Below, in pieces: positions 17,152-28,214 of a DNA stretch of 64,000 nucleotides. Numbering within the stretch: the first letter of the stretch is position 1; every line of letters begins with the position of its first letter. Made by a program: the position numbers and the translations under genes. This stretch comes from CAYRES01 sp964423425 (GTDB lineage Bacteria > Actinomycetota > Thermoleophilia > RBG-16-64-13): contig CAYRES010000014.1 in NCBI GenBank assembly GCA_964423425.1, forward strand, positions 7,858 to 71,857, written 5' to 3'. Below the pieces are notes generated by a model. That model was not told the DNA's origin, ran no database searches, and worked only from the letters and a program-made list of their open reading frames with translations.

Positions 17152-18253
17152 CTATCCCTCGCCCACCGCTCCCAGGGACCGGAGGGCTTCATCGACCTCT
17201 GCCGAAGAACGCAGGCGCATGAGCTTCTCGATGTCCGCTCCCCTCACGCCGGCCCGCCGCAGATGCCAGGCCACGTGCTTGCGCATCCAGGGCACCGCCC
17301 TCCTCTCCCCCATGCTCTCGAGCGTGGCCTGGTAGAGCGCCCGTAGGTCTTCCACCAGCTCGGTGGGCGACGGGTCAAGCTCGTCATGGCCGTGCAGGAT
17401 ACGCCGTACCAGGAACGGATCACCCAAGACCCCGCGGGCCACCATTACCGCGGCCGCACCCGTTGCCTCTACCACCTGGGAGGCCGCCCGGAAGGAATCG
17501 ATATCACCCGAAGCAAGGACGGGGATGGAGACCGCTTCCACCACCCGAGCCGTCACCTCGTGATCGGCCCGCCCGCGGTAGAACTGGGTGGCGGCCCCCG
17601 GGGGGACCCCCCGGCTCCCCCCCCCCCCGCCCCCCCCGGGTGGGCGCCCCCCCGGGGGGTTTGTGGGGGGGGGGCCCGGGGGGGCCCCCCCCCCCCCCCC
17701 CCACCCCCACTGCTTCCAGTCGCGGGGCCAGCTCAGGAGCAACAATGTGATCAGGATCGGGACCGGAGCGCAGCTTCACCGTGACCGGCACCCCGAAGGC
17801 GGCCGCTCTGGTGACCACCGCCCCAGCAACCTCCACTGCCCGGGCCGGATCGCGGAGCAGTGCGGCACCCGCACCGGTCTTCACCACCTTCTTGGCCGGG
17901 CAACCCAGGTTCAGATCGATGAGGTCGGGCCTACGCTCCCGCTCGAGTACCAGACGAACCGCCTCAGAGAGCACCGAAGGATCGTCCCCGAAGAGCTGCA
18001 CCCCTACGGGACGCTCCTCCTCCGAGACCTCGACGTAGTGGGCGGTACGACTGTTCGCATACAGGAGGCCGTAGCAACTCGCCATCTCCGAATAGACGAG
18101 TCCCACCCCGTAGCGTTTGACGTGCACGCGAAAGGCCTGCGTGGTGATGCCGGCCATGGGGGCCAACACCACTCTGTTCTGAATGTGCCGGTTCCCGATG
18201 CAGAAGGCACTCCTGAAATAGCCCACCGCACCCGGCGGCGGAACCGGGTTCAT
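17152..18253 (-). CDS. dus: tRNA-dihydrouridine synthase, frame broken by a suspect G/C run
   Basis: FMN-dependent reduction of uridines in tRNA D-loops. The N-terminal part (to about 17710) has VVLAPMAGITTQAFR and the catalytic-Cys motif DLNLGCPAKKVVKTGAG. The C-terminal part (17152-17590) restarts at AATQFYRGRADHEV, with VLASGDIDS and the helical tail. They lie in different frames, separated by about 115 bases of almost pure G and C, where the family normally has only the short HxR strand. That pattern suggests a sequencing or assembly error rather than a pseudogene. The start overlaps the coaX stop (ATGA). Confidence 0.85.
17594..17708. other. G/C homopolymer run, probable assembly artefact
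   Basis: Long alternating runs of C and G replace the expected coding sequence inside dus and shift its frame. No biological repeat unit is visible. A second patch of the same texture at about 40145-40370 contains Ns, supporting a technical origin. Confidence 0.8.
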
Positions 18254-19023
18254 CGCGGATCCAACGAGCGCCGGTAGATGATCTCAAGCCCTTTGAGGGT
18301 CAACATGCCGTCGAGATGGTCGAGGCTGCGGGTGAATTCGAAGATGAGCGGGGAGAGACCGCCGGTGGCCACGGCCACGGCCTTGCCCCCAAGCTCCCGC
18401 CGCATCCGTTCGACAACTCCGTCGACCTGTCCCGCAAAGCCGTAGATGGCTCCCGCCTGCATGGCCTGCACCGTGCTCTTGCCGATGACGGTGCCCGGAT
18501 CGACCAACTCGATCTTGCTCAGTTTCGCCGCCCGGGAGGCGAGCGCGTCGATGGAGATATCGATGCCCGGCGATATGGCCGTACCCAAATACTCTCCCCT
18601 GGCGGATATGGCCGAGAAGGTGGTGGCGGTACCGAAATCGATCACGATGCAGGGCCCTCCGTACGACTCGTAGGCAGCCACTCCGTCAACCACCAGATCC
18701 GCTCCCACTTCACGGGGATTATTGGTGAGGATGGGCATACCCGTCTTGACCCCGGGGGCCACGATGAGCGGCTCGAAGCCCAGGTGCAGGGTGCACATGG
18801 CGTGGTATTCGGCATTCAGCCGCGGAACCACCGAGGCGAGCGCGCAGGAGGTGATGTCGTGCCGGGAGAGCTCGGAGAGTTCGAGTAGGTTGAACACCAT
18901 GATGGCGAGCTCATCGCCGGTGCGCGTGTTGTCGGTGGCTACTCTCCAGTGCCGTACCAGAGAGGCGTCCTCGAATAGACCGAGCACGGTTTGCGTGTTG
19001 CCCACATCTACTGCCAGAAGCAT
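18250..19023 (-). CDS. coaX: Type III pantothenate kinase
   Basis: First step of coenzyme A synthesis. 257 aa from the ATG at 19023, which has GAAGGAGG 5 nt upstream; the frame continues upstream but without similarity. The ASKHA-fold motifs are the phosphate-binding DVGNTQTVLGLF at the N-terminus, VIDFGTATTF in the middle, and AISPGI with VATGGLS toward the end. Its stop overlaps the dus start, and it follows nadC by about 70 nt. Confidence 0.96.
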   Translation of the reverse strand: MLLAVDVGNTQTVLGLFEDASLVRHWRVATDNTRTGDELAIMVFNLLELSELSRHDITSCALASVVPRLNAEYHAMCTLHLGFEPLIVAPGVKTGMPILTNNPREVGADLVVDGVAAYESYGGPCIVIDFGTATTFSAISARGEYLGTAISPGIDISIDALASRAAKLSKIELVDPGTVIGKSTVQAMQAGAIYGFAGQVDGVVERMRRELGGKAVAVATGGLSPLIFEFTRSLDHLDGMLTLKGLEIIYRRSLDPR

Positions 19024-19095
19024 CGTCCCTCCTTCACGCCCGGCCTTTCGTGTACAGCGAGGTGGCATATGCCCGACCGGCAGCGATGTACAACA

Positions 19096-20007
19096 TCACG
19101 CCGTGTCAACCACGAAATCGAGGGCCAAGTCCACCGGCGGCGCTCCCGCGGTCAGCGCGCTCGACGAGATCAAGTCAACCCCGGTGCGGGCGATGGCGGC
19201 CACGTTCTCGAGTGTCACCCTTCCCGAGGCCTCGAGGAGCACGCTCGGATCGAGGAGCCGCGCCGCCTCCACACAACGGCGCAACGTCTCGGGCTCCATG
19301 TTGTCCAGCAAGACGATATCCGCCCCGGCTGCGACGGCCTCTCGGAGACCGGCCTCGTCCTGGACTTCCACCTCCACCTTCATGCTGAAGGGAGCACGTG
19401 TCTTCGCCGCCCGGACCGCCGCCGCGATGCTTCCCCCGGCCACCACGTGATTATCTTTGATGAGCACCATATCGAACAGGCCGAAACGGTGGTTCTCGCA
19501 GCCACCCGCCCGCACTGCCCTCTTCTCCCAGAACCTCAAACCTGGCATGGTCTTGCGGGTGTCCACCACGACGGCGTTCGTGCCCTCGACCGCCCGGGAG
19601 AACAACCGCGCCTGCGTGGCCACGCCGCACACGTGGCGCAGCATGTTCAACATGGTACGCTCGGCGGCAAGTACGCTGCGGGCCCGCCCTCGTATCTCGG
19701 CCAACACGTCCCCCGCCGCCAGCTCTTGGCCCTCCACCGCCTTCTCCCCGAAGAGGCAGCTGGGGTCGACCTCTCTCATTACGGCAGCGGCCAGGGGCAA
19801 CCCAGAGACCACCGCCTCCTCCCGAGCCACCACACGCGCCCGGGCCTCTGCCTGCGGCGGCACGGTCCACTCGGAGGTCACGTCGCCGTAACTCGCGAGA
19901 TCCTCCAAGAGTGCCAACTTCACCAGCGCTTCGGTTACCGCGTCGATCCCTCGCCGCCCCTGAAACTCCACCATTCTCCCTACGCTCCCTGCACGCTCTT
20001 CACCCAT
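19096..20007 (-). CDS. nadC: Nicotinate-nucleotide pyrophosphorylase (quinolinate phosphoribosyltransferase)
   Basis: It converts quinolinate and PRPP to nicotinate mononucleotide, the third step of de novo NAD synthesis. 303 aa. Motifs are DTRKTMPGLRFWEK, RFGLFDMVLIKDNH, VEVEV and LLDNM in the central barrel, and EASGRVTLENVAAIA near the end. The ATG has AAGGGGAAAG directly upstream. It overlaps the nadB stop by 8 nt, consistent with coupling in the nadA-nadB-nadC block. Confidence 0.97.
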   Translation of the reverse strand: MGEERAGSVGRMVEFQGRRGIDAVTEALVKLALLEDLASYGDVTSEWTVPPQAEARARVVAREEAVVSGLPLAAAVMREVDPSCLFGEKAVEGQELAAGDVLAEIRGRARSVLAAERTMLNMLRHVCGVATQARLFSRAVEGTNAVVVDTRKTMPGLRFWEKRAVRAGGCENHRFGLFDMVLIKDNHVVAGGSIAAAVRAAKTRAPFSMKVEVEVQDEAGLREAVAAGADIVLLDNMEPETLRRCVEAARLLDPSVLLEASGRVTLENVAAIARTGVDLISSSALTAGAPPVDLALDFVVDTA

Positions 20008-21664
20008 CTTTCCCCTTTCGCGAGGTGGTGAGTCCGGTGACGTTGAGCGAGGCGTCTCCTACGCAAGGATCGAACCGCACGGAGACATGCCGCCTCCACA
20101 ATTCGTCGCGTACCTCGGGGAAGTCCGAGCGCAGATGCACACCGCGGCTCTCCTCCCTCGCAAGAGCTGAGGAGACCATCAGCCCGGCCAGTGTCAGCAT
20201 GTTGAACACCTCAAGTTCCTCCACAACCCGGGCCGGTGGAGCCAGCGAGTCGCGCACGGCCGCGAGGGTTCGAGCCGCCTCCTCCAATCCCTCCCGTGAC
20301 CTCACCACTCCGCACAGGCGGGACATGACCGTCTTGACGGCCCCGCAGGCCTCCTTCAGCGCGATGGGGGAGTTGCCGGGACGGACCTCGTCGGAGAGGG
20401 CGAGCTTCACCTTGCGCACGGTGCGCTCCGGCGCGGACAGATAGCGGTTCAGATCGCGTACGACCCGCTCACCGAACACCAGCCCCTCGAGCAGGGAGTT
20501 CGAGGCTAGGCGATTGGCGCCGTGCACTCCGGAACTCGAGACTTCGCCGCAGGCGTAGAGTCCGGGCAGTGTGGTCCTGCCCCACAGATCGCTCGCGGCG
20601 CCGCCCACGAAGTAGTGGGAGGCAGGAGATACGGGAATGAGCTCGTGTTCGAGGTCGTAGCCCCGATGACGCAGCCCTGCGTACACGGTGGGGAAGCGCT
20701 CTTTGAGGAAATCACCCGGGAGGTGGCGGGCATCGAGCCATACAAAATCGGTGCCCATGTCATCCATCACCCTCTTCATCCTCCGCACCACGATGTCGCG
20801 CGGGGCAAGCTCCGCCTGAGGATGGGCCTCCTCCATGAAGCGCCTGCCCTCATCGTCGACCAAGTAGGCGCCCTCCCCCCGCAACGCCTCGGTGATGAGA
20901 AAAGCGGGATCCTCGTCGCCGTGCAGTGCTGTGGGGTGGAACTGCATGAACTCGAGGTCACGCAGGACCGCCCCCGCCCGGTAGGCCATGGCGTGGCCGT
21001 CGCCCGTCGCCACATCGGGGTTGGTGGTGCTGGCGAACACCTGTCCGGCACCACCGCTGGCAAGTATCACCGCACGCGCGAGGCTCACCGTGAGTTCACC
21101 CTTTTCGCCCAGTGACACAGCGCCGATGCAGCGGCCGCCGTCCGTCAGGAGATCGACCACGAACTCGTTTTCGTGCAACTCGACCCGGCTGCCCGAGATC
21201 ATGGCGTCAACAAGGGTACTCGCCACCACGCTGCCGGTGGCGTCACCACCCGCCCTTACCACTCGGGGCACCGAATGCGCCCCCTCGGAGGCCAGAACGA
21301 GCTCCCCCTCGCGCTTGTCGAACTTGGTGCCCAGGTGCTCCAGTTCGCGCACCCGCCCGGGACCCTCCTCCACCAGGATACGCACAGCCTCCTCGTCGCA
21401 GAGACCGGCTCCGGCCACCAGCGTATCGCGGAAGTGAAGGTCGGGGGAGTCGTAGGGGCCCATGGCAGCCGCGATGCCCCCCTGGGCCAGGAACGTAGCC
21501 GTGTCGTCAAAAGTGCTCTTGGTGAGGAGGGCGACGTTCCACCGGCGCGCCGCCCCCACCGCCGCCGTGATGCCCCCTATGCCACCGCCGATGACGACCA
21601 CGTCGTAACTCGAATAACGGATGTCGGCGCCTCCGGCGGCGCACAGATACGGGCGTTCCACCAC
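20000..21664 (-). CDS. nadB: L-aspartate oxidase
   Basis: FAD enzyme oxidising L-aspartate to iminoaspartate for NAD synthesis; 554 aa. An N-terminal Rossmann FAD-binding motif reads VVVIGGGIGGITAA near residue 25, followed by TKSTFDDTATFLAQGGIAAA. The succinate-dehydrogenase-like region has QFHPTAL and REIVVRRM-like (APRDIVVRRM), and the FAD contacts GLYACGEVSSSGVHGANRLASNS lie near residue 380. A GTG start is likely, 12 nt after the folK/nadA frame ends. Confidence 0.96.
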   Translation of the reverse strand: MVERPYLCAAGGADIRYSSYDVVVIGGGIGGITAAVGAARRWNVALLTKSTFDDTATFLAQGGIAAAMGPYDSPDLHFRDTLVAGAGLCDEEAVRILVEEGPGRVRELEHLGTKFDKREGELVLASEGAHSVPRVVRAGGDATGSVVASTLVDAMISGSRVELHENEFVVDLLTDGGRCIGAVSLGEKGELTVSLARAVILASGGAGQVFASTTNPDVATGDGHAMAYRAGAVLRDLEFMQFHPTALHGDEDPAFLITEALRGEGAYLVDDEGRRFMEEAHPQAELAPRDIVVRRMKRVMDDMGTDFVWLDARHLPGDFLKERFPTVYAGLRHRGYDLEHELIPVSPASHYFVGGAASDLWGRTTLPGLYACGEVSSSGVHGANRLASNSLLEGLVFGERVVRDLNRYLSAPERTVRKVKLALSDEVRPGNSPIALKEACGAVKTVMSRLCGVVRSREGLEEAARTLAAVRDSLAPPARVVEELEVFNMLTLAGLMVSSALAREESRGVHLRSDFPEVRDELWRRHVSVRFDPCVGDASLNVTGLTTSRKGKDG

Positions 21665-21676
21665 CGCGGTCTCCCC

Positions 21677-23131
21677 CTACCGCCCGATGGCCACCATGCG
21701 CTCGACAGCCCGCAGGGCGGCGAGACGGATGGGCTCGGGCACAGTGATGACCGGCTCTTCTCTCTCCAAGGCCGTCACCGCGTTCTCCAGAGTGGTGAGC
21801 TTCATGTTGGGACACACGGCCATATTGGTGACGGGGTAGAAGCGCTTGCCGGGAACGTCCTGCTCGAGACGGTAGATCATGCCGAGCTCGGTACCGATGA
21901 TGAACTCCTTGCCCTTGTCTTCCCGGCAGAAGCGCACCATGCCCGAGGTGCTCTCGACGGCATCGGCGGTATCGCTCACCTCGGTGCGGCACTCCGGGTG
22001 CACCACGAGCTTGGCTCCCGGATGTTCCCGCCTCGCCGCGAGCGCATCCTCCAGTTCGATGAGGTCGTGTGTGGGGCAGAACCCCTCCCATAACACCATG
22101 GGCCGGCCGGTACGTTTCATGACCCAGGCCCCGAGATTGCGATCAGGCGTGAAGATGATGTCTTGATCGGCGGGGAGCGACTCCACCACCTGCACGGCAT
22201 TGGCGCTGGTGCAGCACACGTCCGATTCAGCCTTCACCGCTGCGGAGGTGTTGACGTAGCTCACCACGAGGGCTCCCGGGTGCTCGGCTTTGAAAGCCCT
22301 CAGATCATCGGGGTCGACCATCTGGGCCATCGGACAGCAGGCCTTGGCCTCGGGCATCACCACGGTGCGGTCGGGTGCCAGAATGGCGGCCGTCTCGGCC
22401 ATGAAGTCGACTCCGCAGAAGAGGATGAGCCGGGCCTCGGAGGCTGCGGCCTTCCGGGCCAGACCCAGCGAGTCACCGACGAAATCCGCAGCATCCTGTA
22501 TCTCGGGGCGCTGGTAGTTGTGGGCCAGGATCACCGCGCCCTTCTCTTCCGCCAGGCGCCGCAGCCGCCTGCTGAGCGATGCCCGTTCGGCGACGGCCTG
22601 TACCTCCGTCGAATGCTGCATGGACAACCACCATCCCTTGGTGTTGGCTTCGCACGTCATCCGCTCCACCCGCTGATGAGCCACACGGGCAAGAGCCTGC
22701 TCCACCGTCAGGCCGGGCACGAACTCCAACCCTGGGGCGATCTCGGCCAGAGGCTCGAGCACGAACCGTCTCGCACGCACCCGTGGGTGCGGGAGTGCAA
22801 GGCGCGGGTGAGCTACCTCGGGCCCATCGTACCAAACGAGGTCGATATCGATCGTCCTCGGCCCGAAACGCTCGCTGCGTACCCGCCCCAGATCGGCCTC
22901 TATGCGCTGCATGAGGTCGAGCAACCCCAGGGGAGTGCAGGCCGACTCCAGACCGACCGCGGCATTCAGGAAGTCGGGTTGGGTCTCCTTCTCCCGGGGA
23001 GCCGTCAGGTAGAGCGAGGAGACGACGAAGACATGAGTGCGGGGCAGCCGTGCGAGTGCCCGCACGGCTGCCCCCAGAAGCTGCCGGGAGTCACCCTGAT
23101 TGGAACCGAGGCTGAGATAGTAGACTGTCAT
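21677..23131 (-). CDS. FolK-NadA fusion: HPPK domain joined to quinolinate synthase
   Basis: One uninterrupted frame of 484 codons. Residues 1 to about 150 are 6-hydroxymethyl-dihydropterin pyrophosphokinase (YLSLGSNQGD, RFGPRTIDIDLVW). The region from about 170 to the end is quinolinate synthase, the [4Fe-4S] enzyme that condenses iminoaspartate with DHAP, with HNYQRPEIQD, cluster Cys in LFCGVDFM, DVCCTSANAV and AVCPNMKL, and HPECRTEV. The linker is about 25 residues. Internal Met codons in the linker (MTCEANT, MQHSTEV) could allow separate NadA translation, so the fusion may be genomic rather than a single polypeptide. It sits between folB and nadB. Confidence 0.9.
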   Translation of the reverse strand: MTVYYLSLGSNQGDSRQLLGAAVRALARLPRTHVFVVSSLYLTAPREKETQPDFLNAAVGLESACTPLGLLDLMQRIEADLGRVRSERFGPRTIDIDLVWYDGPEVAHPRLALPHPRVRARRFVLEPLAEIAPGLEFVPGLTVEQALARVAHQRVERMTCEANTKGWWLSMQHSTEVQAVAERASLSRRLRRLAEEKGAVILAHNYQRPEIQDAADFVGDSLGLARKAAASEARLILFCGVDFMAETAAILAPDRTVVMPEAKACCPMAQMVDPDDLRAFKAEHPGALVVSYVNTSAAVKAESDVCCTSANAVQVVESLPADQDIIFTPDRNLGAWVMKRTGRPMVLWEGFCPTHDLIELEDALAARREHPGAKLVVHPECRTEVSDTADAVESTSGMVRFCREDKGKEFIIGTELGMIYRLEQDVPGKRFYPVTNMAVCPNMKLTTLENAVTALEREEPVITVPEPIRLAALRAVERMVAIGR

Positions 23132-23172
23132 GATGGATTGTGGCGGCCCGGCCGGCCGGGCCGCTCCGGTTC

Positions 23173-23745
23173 TCAGTACCCCGGCCGCCGAAGCTCGAAC
23201 TCGGCAAAGACTCCCTGCACGGAGAAGCGGAGCGGTGCATGTGGTTTGCCCACTCGCACCCACACTCGACCTACCGGGTAACGGCACAGGATTTCCTCGG
23301 CGAGCGCCTCGGCCACGCTCTCGATGAGCTGGAAGCTCCGCCCCGCAACCACGTCTTCGGCCGTCTCCATAAGCGCTACATAGCTCACCGTGCGTGACAA
23401 CTCATCACCCAGAGCAGACTCGAGCGGCGCCACCGCCACGTCGACGACGAACCGCTGCCCCATCCGCTGCTCTTCGTCGAGCACCCCGTGGTGCCCGAAC
23501 AGTTCGAGCCCGGTGAAGGAGACCTGCAGGCTACGGACCGCGCCCCCAGGCGGGGTCGCGGAGCCACCGGCCTCCGTCTCGTCACCTCGGCCCCCACAGA
23601 GGCGGTCGCCAACTGGGGCCGGACCACCGACCTGCCTTGGACCACCGACTGAGGCAGCTAGGCCCGGGACTGCCGGACCGCAGCCGCCCCCGCCGCAGCC
23701 TTCGCGGCCCCCCTCAGCGCAGCCACGCTCAGGGTGGCTATCCAT
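23173..23745 (-). CDS. folB: Dihydroneopterin aldolase with Gly/Pro-rich N-terminal extension
   Basis: Folate pathway enzyme. The conserved domain occupies only the last 120 of 190 residues: FTGLELFGHHGVLDEEQR, then TVSYVALMETAEDVV, LIESVAEALAEEI and VRVGKPHAP. About 65 residues before it are Gly/Pro-rich with no family similarity. The ATG at 23745 overlaps the folP end, and a GTG lies three codons earlier. A later true start cannot be excluded, but no good in-frame start codon with a ribosome site is seen near the domain border. Confidence 0.88.
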   Translation of the reverse strand: MDSHPERGCAEGGREGCGGGGCGPAVPGLAASVGGPRQVGGPAPVGDRLCGGRGDETEAGGSATPPGGAVRSLQVSFTGLELFGHHGVLDEEQRMGQRFVVDVAVAPLESALGDELSRTVSYVALMETAEDVVAGRSFQLIESVAEALAEEILCRYPVGRVWVRVGKPHAPLRFSVQGVFAEFELRRPGY

Positions 23746-24940
23746 AGACCGCACTCACCACTTTGAGAGCCTGCACATTCTCAGCCACGTCGTGCACGCG
23801 CACCAGGTGCGCCTCCTCTCGGGCCGCGATGACGGTGGTGGCGACGGTGGAGAGCACCCTGTCCTTGGGCTCTGGGAGGTCGAGGATCACTCCCAGGAAG
23901 TACTTGCGCGACGTGCCCACCGCCACGGGCCGGCCGAGTGAACGGAAGCTGCGCAGCTGCCGGAGCAGGGCTAGGTTGTGCTCCACGGTCTTGCCGAAAC
24001 CGATGCCCGGATCGATGACCAAGTTCTCTTCGGCGAGACCCTGGTCGACCGCCCAGCTGAGGCGCTCCGCAAACCAGGCGTAGATATCCTGCACCACGTC
24101 ATCGTAGGTGGGGTCGAGCTGCATGGTAGCCGGCGTGCCCTGCATGTGCATGAGCACCACGGGACAGGCGGCGTCGCGCAGGCAGGCCGCCATCTCGGGG
24201 TCTCCTCGCAGCGCCGTCACGTCGTTGATGAGCCCTGCGCCCGCCTCCAAGGCAGCCGCCGCCACCGCCGCCCGGCTCGTGTCGACCGATATCGGCACCC
24301 CGAGGTCGGGGGCAAGCTCGGCCACCAGCGGCACCACCCGCTGCATCTCCACCTCGAGCGGAACCGGGTCGGACCCGGGACGAGTCGACTGGCCACCGAT
24401 ATCGATGAGGTCGGCACCTTGGGCGGCCATCTCACGCGCCCGTGCAGCCGCCGCCTCAAACTCCGCGAAGTCACCACCGTCGGAGAAGGAGTCGGGAGTG
24501 ACATTCAGCGCCCCCATCACCAGGGGCACGCGTGCCGACTGCAGTAATGGGTGGCACACGGGAGCCAGACTGTCGACGTGGGTGAGGGCCGACATGATGG
24601 CTTCGGAGAGCTCTCGCAGGCCAAATGGTTGATCGCGTAGCTTCGGCAAGAGACGTTCGTACTGGGCAAGCGTGCCCATCATCAGGCACTCGGCTTCCCG
24701 ACCGCCAAGTTCGTACACTTCCCTGGAGGTGGCTACCTCGCCCCCCCGCGACAGCATCTCCTGCTTGAGTATGTTGGCGGCGCGAATGTCGATGCCCTTG
24801 ACGTGAACGACCCGGAACAGAGCCTTCTTGTCCATGATGTCGATGCCGGCGCTCGACACCGCCATGCGGCCGAGCACCTTGCGCACGTCGTCGACGTCGC
24901 GAAGAAGAAGTACGTGGGGAAGACCGACGATGGGAATCAC
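23738..24940 (-). CDS. folP: Dihydropteroate synthase, long form
   Basis: It joins dihydropterin pyrophosphate and p-aminobenzoate; it is the sulfonamide target. 400 aa, against about 270-290 for the common form. The TIM-barrel starts near residue 138 with PLVMGALNVTPDSFSDGG and includes DIGGQSTRPGS, GLINDVTAL and DPGIGFGKT. The first 125 residues form an extra domain (VHVKGIDIRAANILKQEML) present in some anaerobe DHPS proteins from memory; its role is unknown. GTG start with GAAAGG 6 nt upstream. Confidence 0.94.
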   Translation of the reverse strand: MIPIVGLPHVLLLRDVDDVRKVLGRMAVSSAGIDIMDKKALFRVVHVKGIDIRAANILKQEMLSRGGEVATSREVYELGGREAECLMMGTLAQYERLLPKLRDQPFGLRELSEAIMSALTHVDSLAPVCHPLLQSARVPLVMGALNVTPDSFSDGGDFAEFEAAAARAREMAAQGADLIDIGGQSTRPGSDPVPLEVEMQRVVPLVAELAPDLGVPISVDTSRAAVAAAALEAGAGLINDVTALRGDPEMAACLRDAACPVVLMHMQGTPATMQLDPTYDDVVQDIYAWFAERLSWAVDQGLAEENLVIDPGIGFGKTVEHNLALLRQLRSFRSLGRPVAVGTSRKYFLGVILDLPEPKDRVLSTVATTVIAAREEAHLVRVHDVAENVQALKVVSAVYG

Positions 24941-24970
24941 AGCATGCCTTTCGCTCGCTCACCCAGGGGG

Positions 24971-25540
24971 CTATGACCGCGGTGCATCGATGAGGGCCAG
25001 CACTTCGGCTCTGGTGGCAGCACTGGAACGACACACTCCGCGTACCGCCGACGTCACCGTGAGGGAGCCGACCGTGCGTACCCCACGCATGGACATACAG
25101 AGGTGCTCGGCCTGAATGAGCACAAGCACACCGGCCGGCTCCAGAGTATGCACCACCGTGTCGGCAATCTCGCTGGTGAGACGCTCCTGTAACTGAAGAC
25201 GGGCCGCCGCCATCTTCACCAGCCGGGCCAGCTTCGAAAGCCCCGCGATACCTCCCCCCTTGGAAGGAATGTACCCCACGTGCGCCACCCCGAAGAAGGG
25301 TACGAGATGGTGCTCGCAGATGGAGAAGAAGGGAATGTCACGGATGAGCACCAGCTCTTGATGGGTGTCGGAGGCCATGGGCTGCACCAGGGTCTTCAGG
25401 TCGCACCCTATGCCGTCGAGGACCTCTTCATAGAGATCTGCGACCCGGCGGGGAGTCTCCATGAGACCTTCGCGCGCGAGGTCTTCACCGATGCCTTCGA
25501 GAATGAGGCGGACGCCCTGTTCGATCCTGTCCCGGTCCAC
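24971..25540 (-). CDS. folE: GTP cyclohydrolase I
   Basis: First committed step of tetrahydrofolate synthesis (GTP to dihydroneopterin triphosphate). 189 aa. It has the zinc and active-site signature SICEHHLVPFFGVAHVGYIP, then LSKLARLV and the distal zinc Cys in AEHLCMSMRGV. GTG start at 25540, 17 nt after ftsH. It heads the folE-folP-folB-folK series. Confidence 0.97.
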   Translation of the reverse strand: MDRDRIEQGVRLILEGIGEDLAREGLMETPRRVADLYEEVLDGIGCDLKTLVQPMASDTHQELVLIRDIPFFSICEHHLVPFFGVAHVGYIPSKGGGIAGLSKLARLVKMAAARLQLQERLTSEIADTVVHTLEPAGVLVLIQAEHLCMSMRGVRTVGSLTVTSAVRGVCRSSAATRAEVLALIDAPRS

Positions 25541-25557
25541 GGGGACCCCTCCGGGCC

Positions 25558-27525
<1,968 letters not shown>

Positions 27526-27677
27526 AGAAACTCCACCCTTCGAGGGCCAATACAAGCCATCTCTACAGTAAGCCAGATGTTACCACAGCGCCCCGACGGT
27601 GCCCTTTCCGAGGCGCCCGCCCACACCGGGGCGCAGATCCACCAAGGAGGTCGCCACGCCTTGCGGGCGGCCTCACC

Positions 27678-28214
27678 CTACGAGTACTCGACAGTGGTCT
27701 GGTCCGAATCTTCGAGTACACCGATGAAAGGGAGATTCCGCCCCTTCTCCGCGCAGTCGAGGCCGTAGCCGACGACGAAGAGGTTCTCGATCTCGAAGCC
27801 CGTGTAGCGGCAGGGCAATGCCGCCTTGCGCCGGCCCGGCTTGTTGAGAAGGGTGCATATCTCGAGACTGGCCGGGCCTCGGGAGCTCAGGTTCTTCACC
27901 AGGTACTTCAGCGTGAGGCCGGAGTCGATGATGTCTTCCACGATGAGCACGTGGCGCCCCTTGATGTCCATGTCGAGGTCCTTGAGGATGCGGACGACCC
28001 CGGAACTGTCGGTGGACGAACCGTAGCTCGACACCGCCATGAAGTCCATCTCGAGATCGAACTCCAGCCGCCGCACCAGATCGGCCACGAAGACGACCGC
28101 GCCCTTGAGCACACACACCAGCACCGGCTTGCGGTCTCTGTAGTCTTGCGAGATGGCCTCCGCCAGCTCCTCGATACGCTTCTGCAGTGCCTCCTCAGAG
28201 ATCAAGACCTTCAT
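27678..28214 (-). CDS. hpt: Hypoxanthine phosphoribosyltransferase
   Basis: Purine salvage enzyme, 178 aa. The PRPP-binding loop is VLIVEDIIDSGLTLKYL, with an N-terminal LVCVLKGAVVF and the late VGYGLDCAEKGRNLPFIGVL. The ATG overlaps the tilS stop by one base (TGATG). The tilS-hpt-ftsH order is conserved in many Gram-positive bacteria. Confidence 0.97.
   Translation of the reverse strand: MKVLISEEALQKRIEELAEAISQDYRDRKPVLVCVLKGAVVFVADLVRRLEFDLEMDFMAVSSYGSSTDSSGVVRILKDLDMDIKGRHVLIVEDIIDSGLTLKYLVKNLSSRGPASLEICTLLNKPGRRKAALPCRYTGFEIENLFVVGYGLDCAEKGRNLPFIGVLEDSDQTTVEYS

Noticed and set aside
17504..17745. Gly/Pro-rich protein segment inside dus
   Set aside because: It is the translation of the G/C homopolymer run, which has no counterpart in Dus proteins and looks technical.
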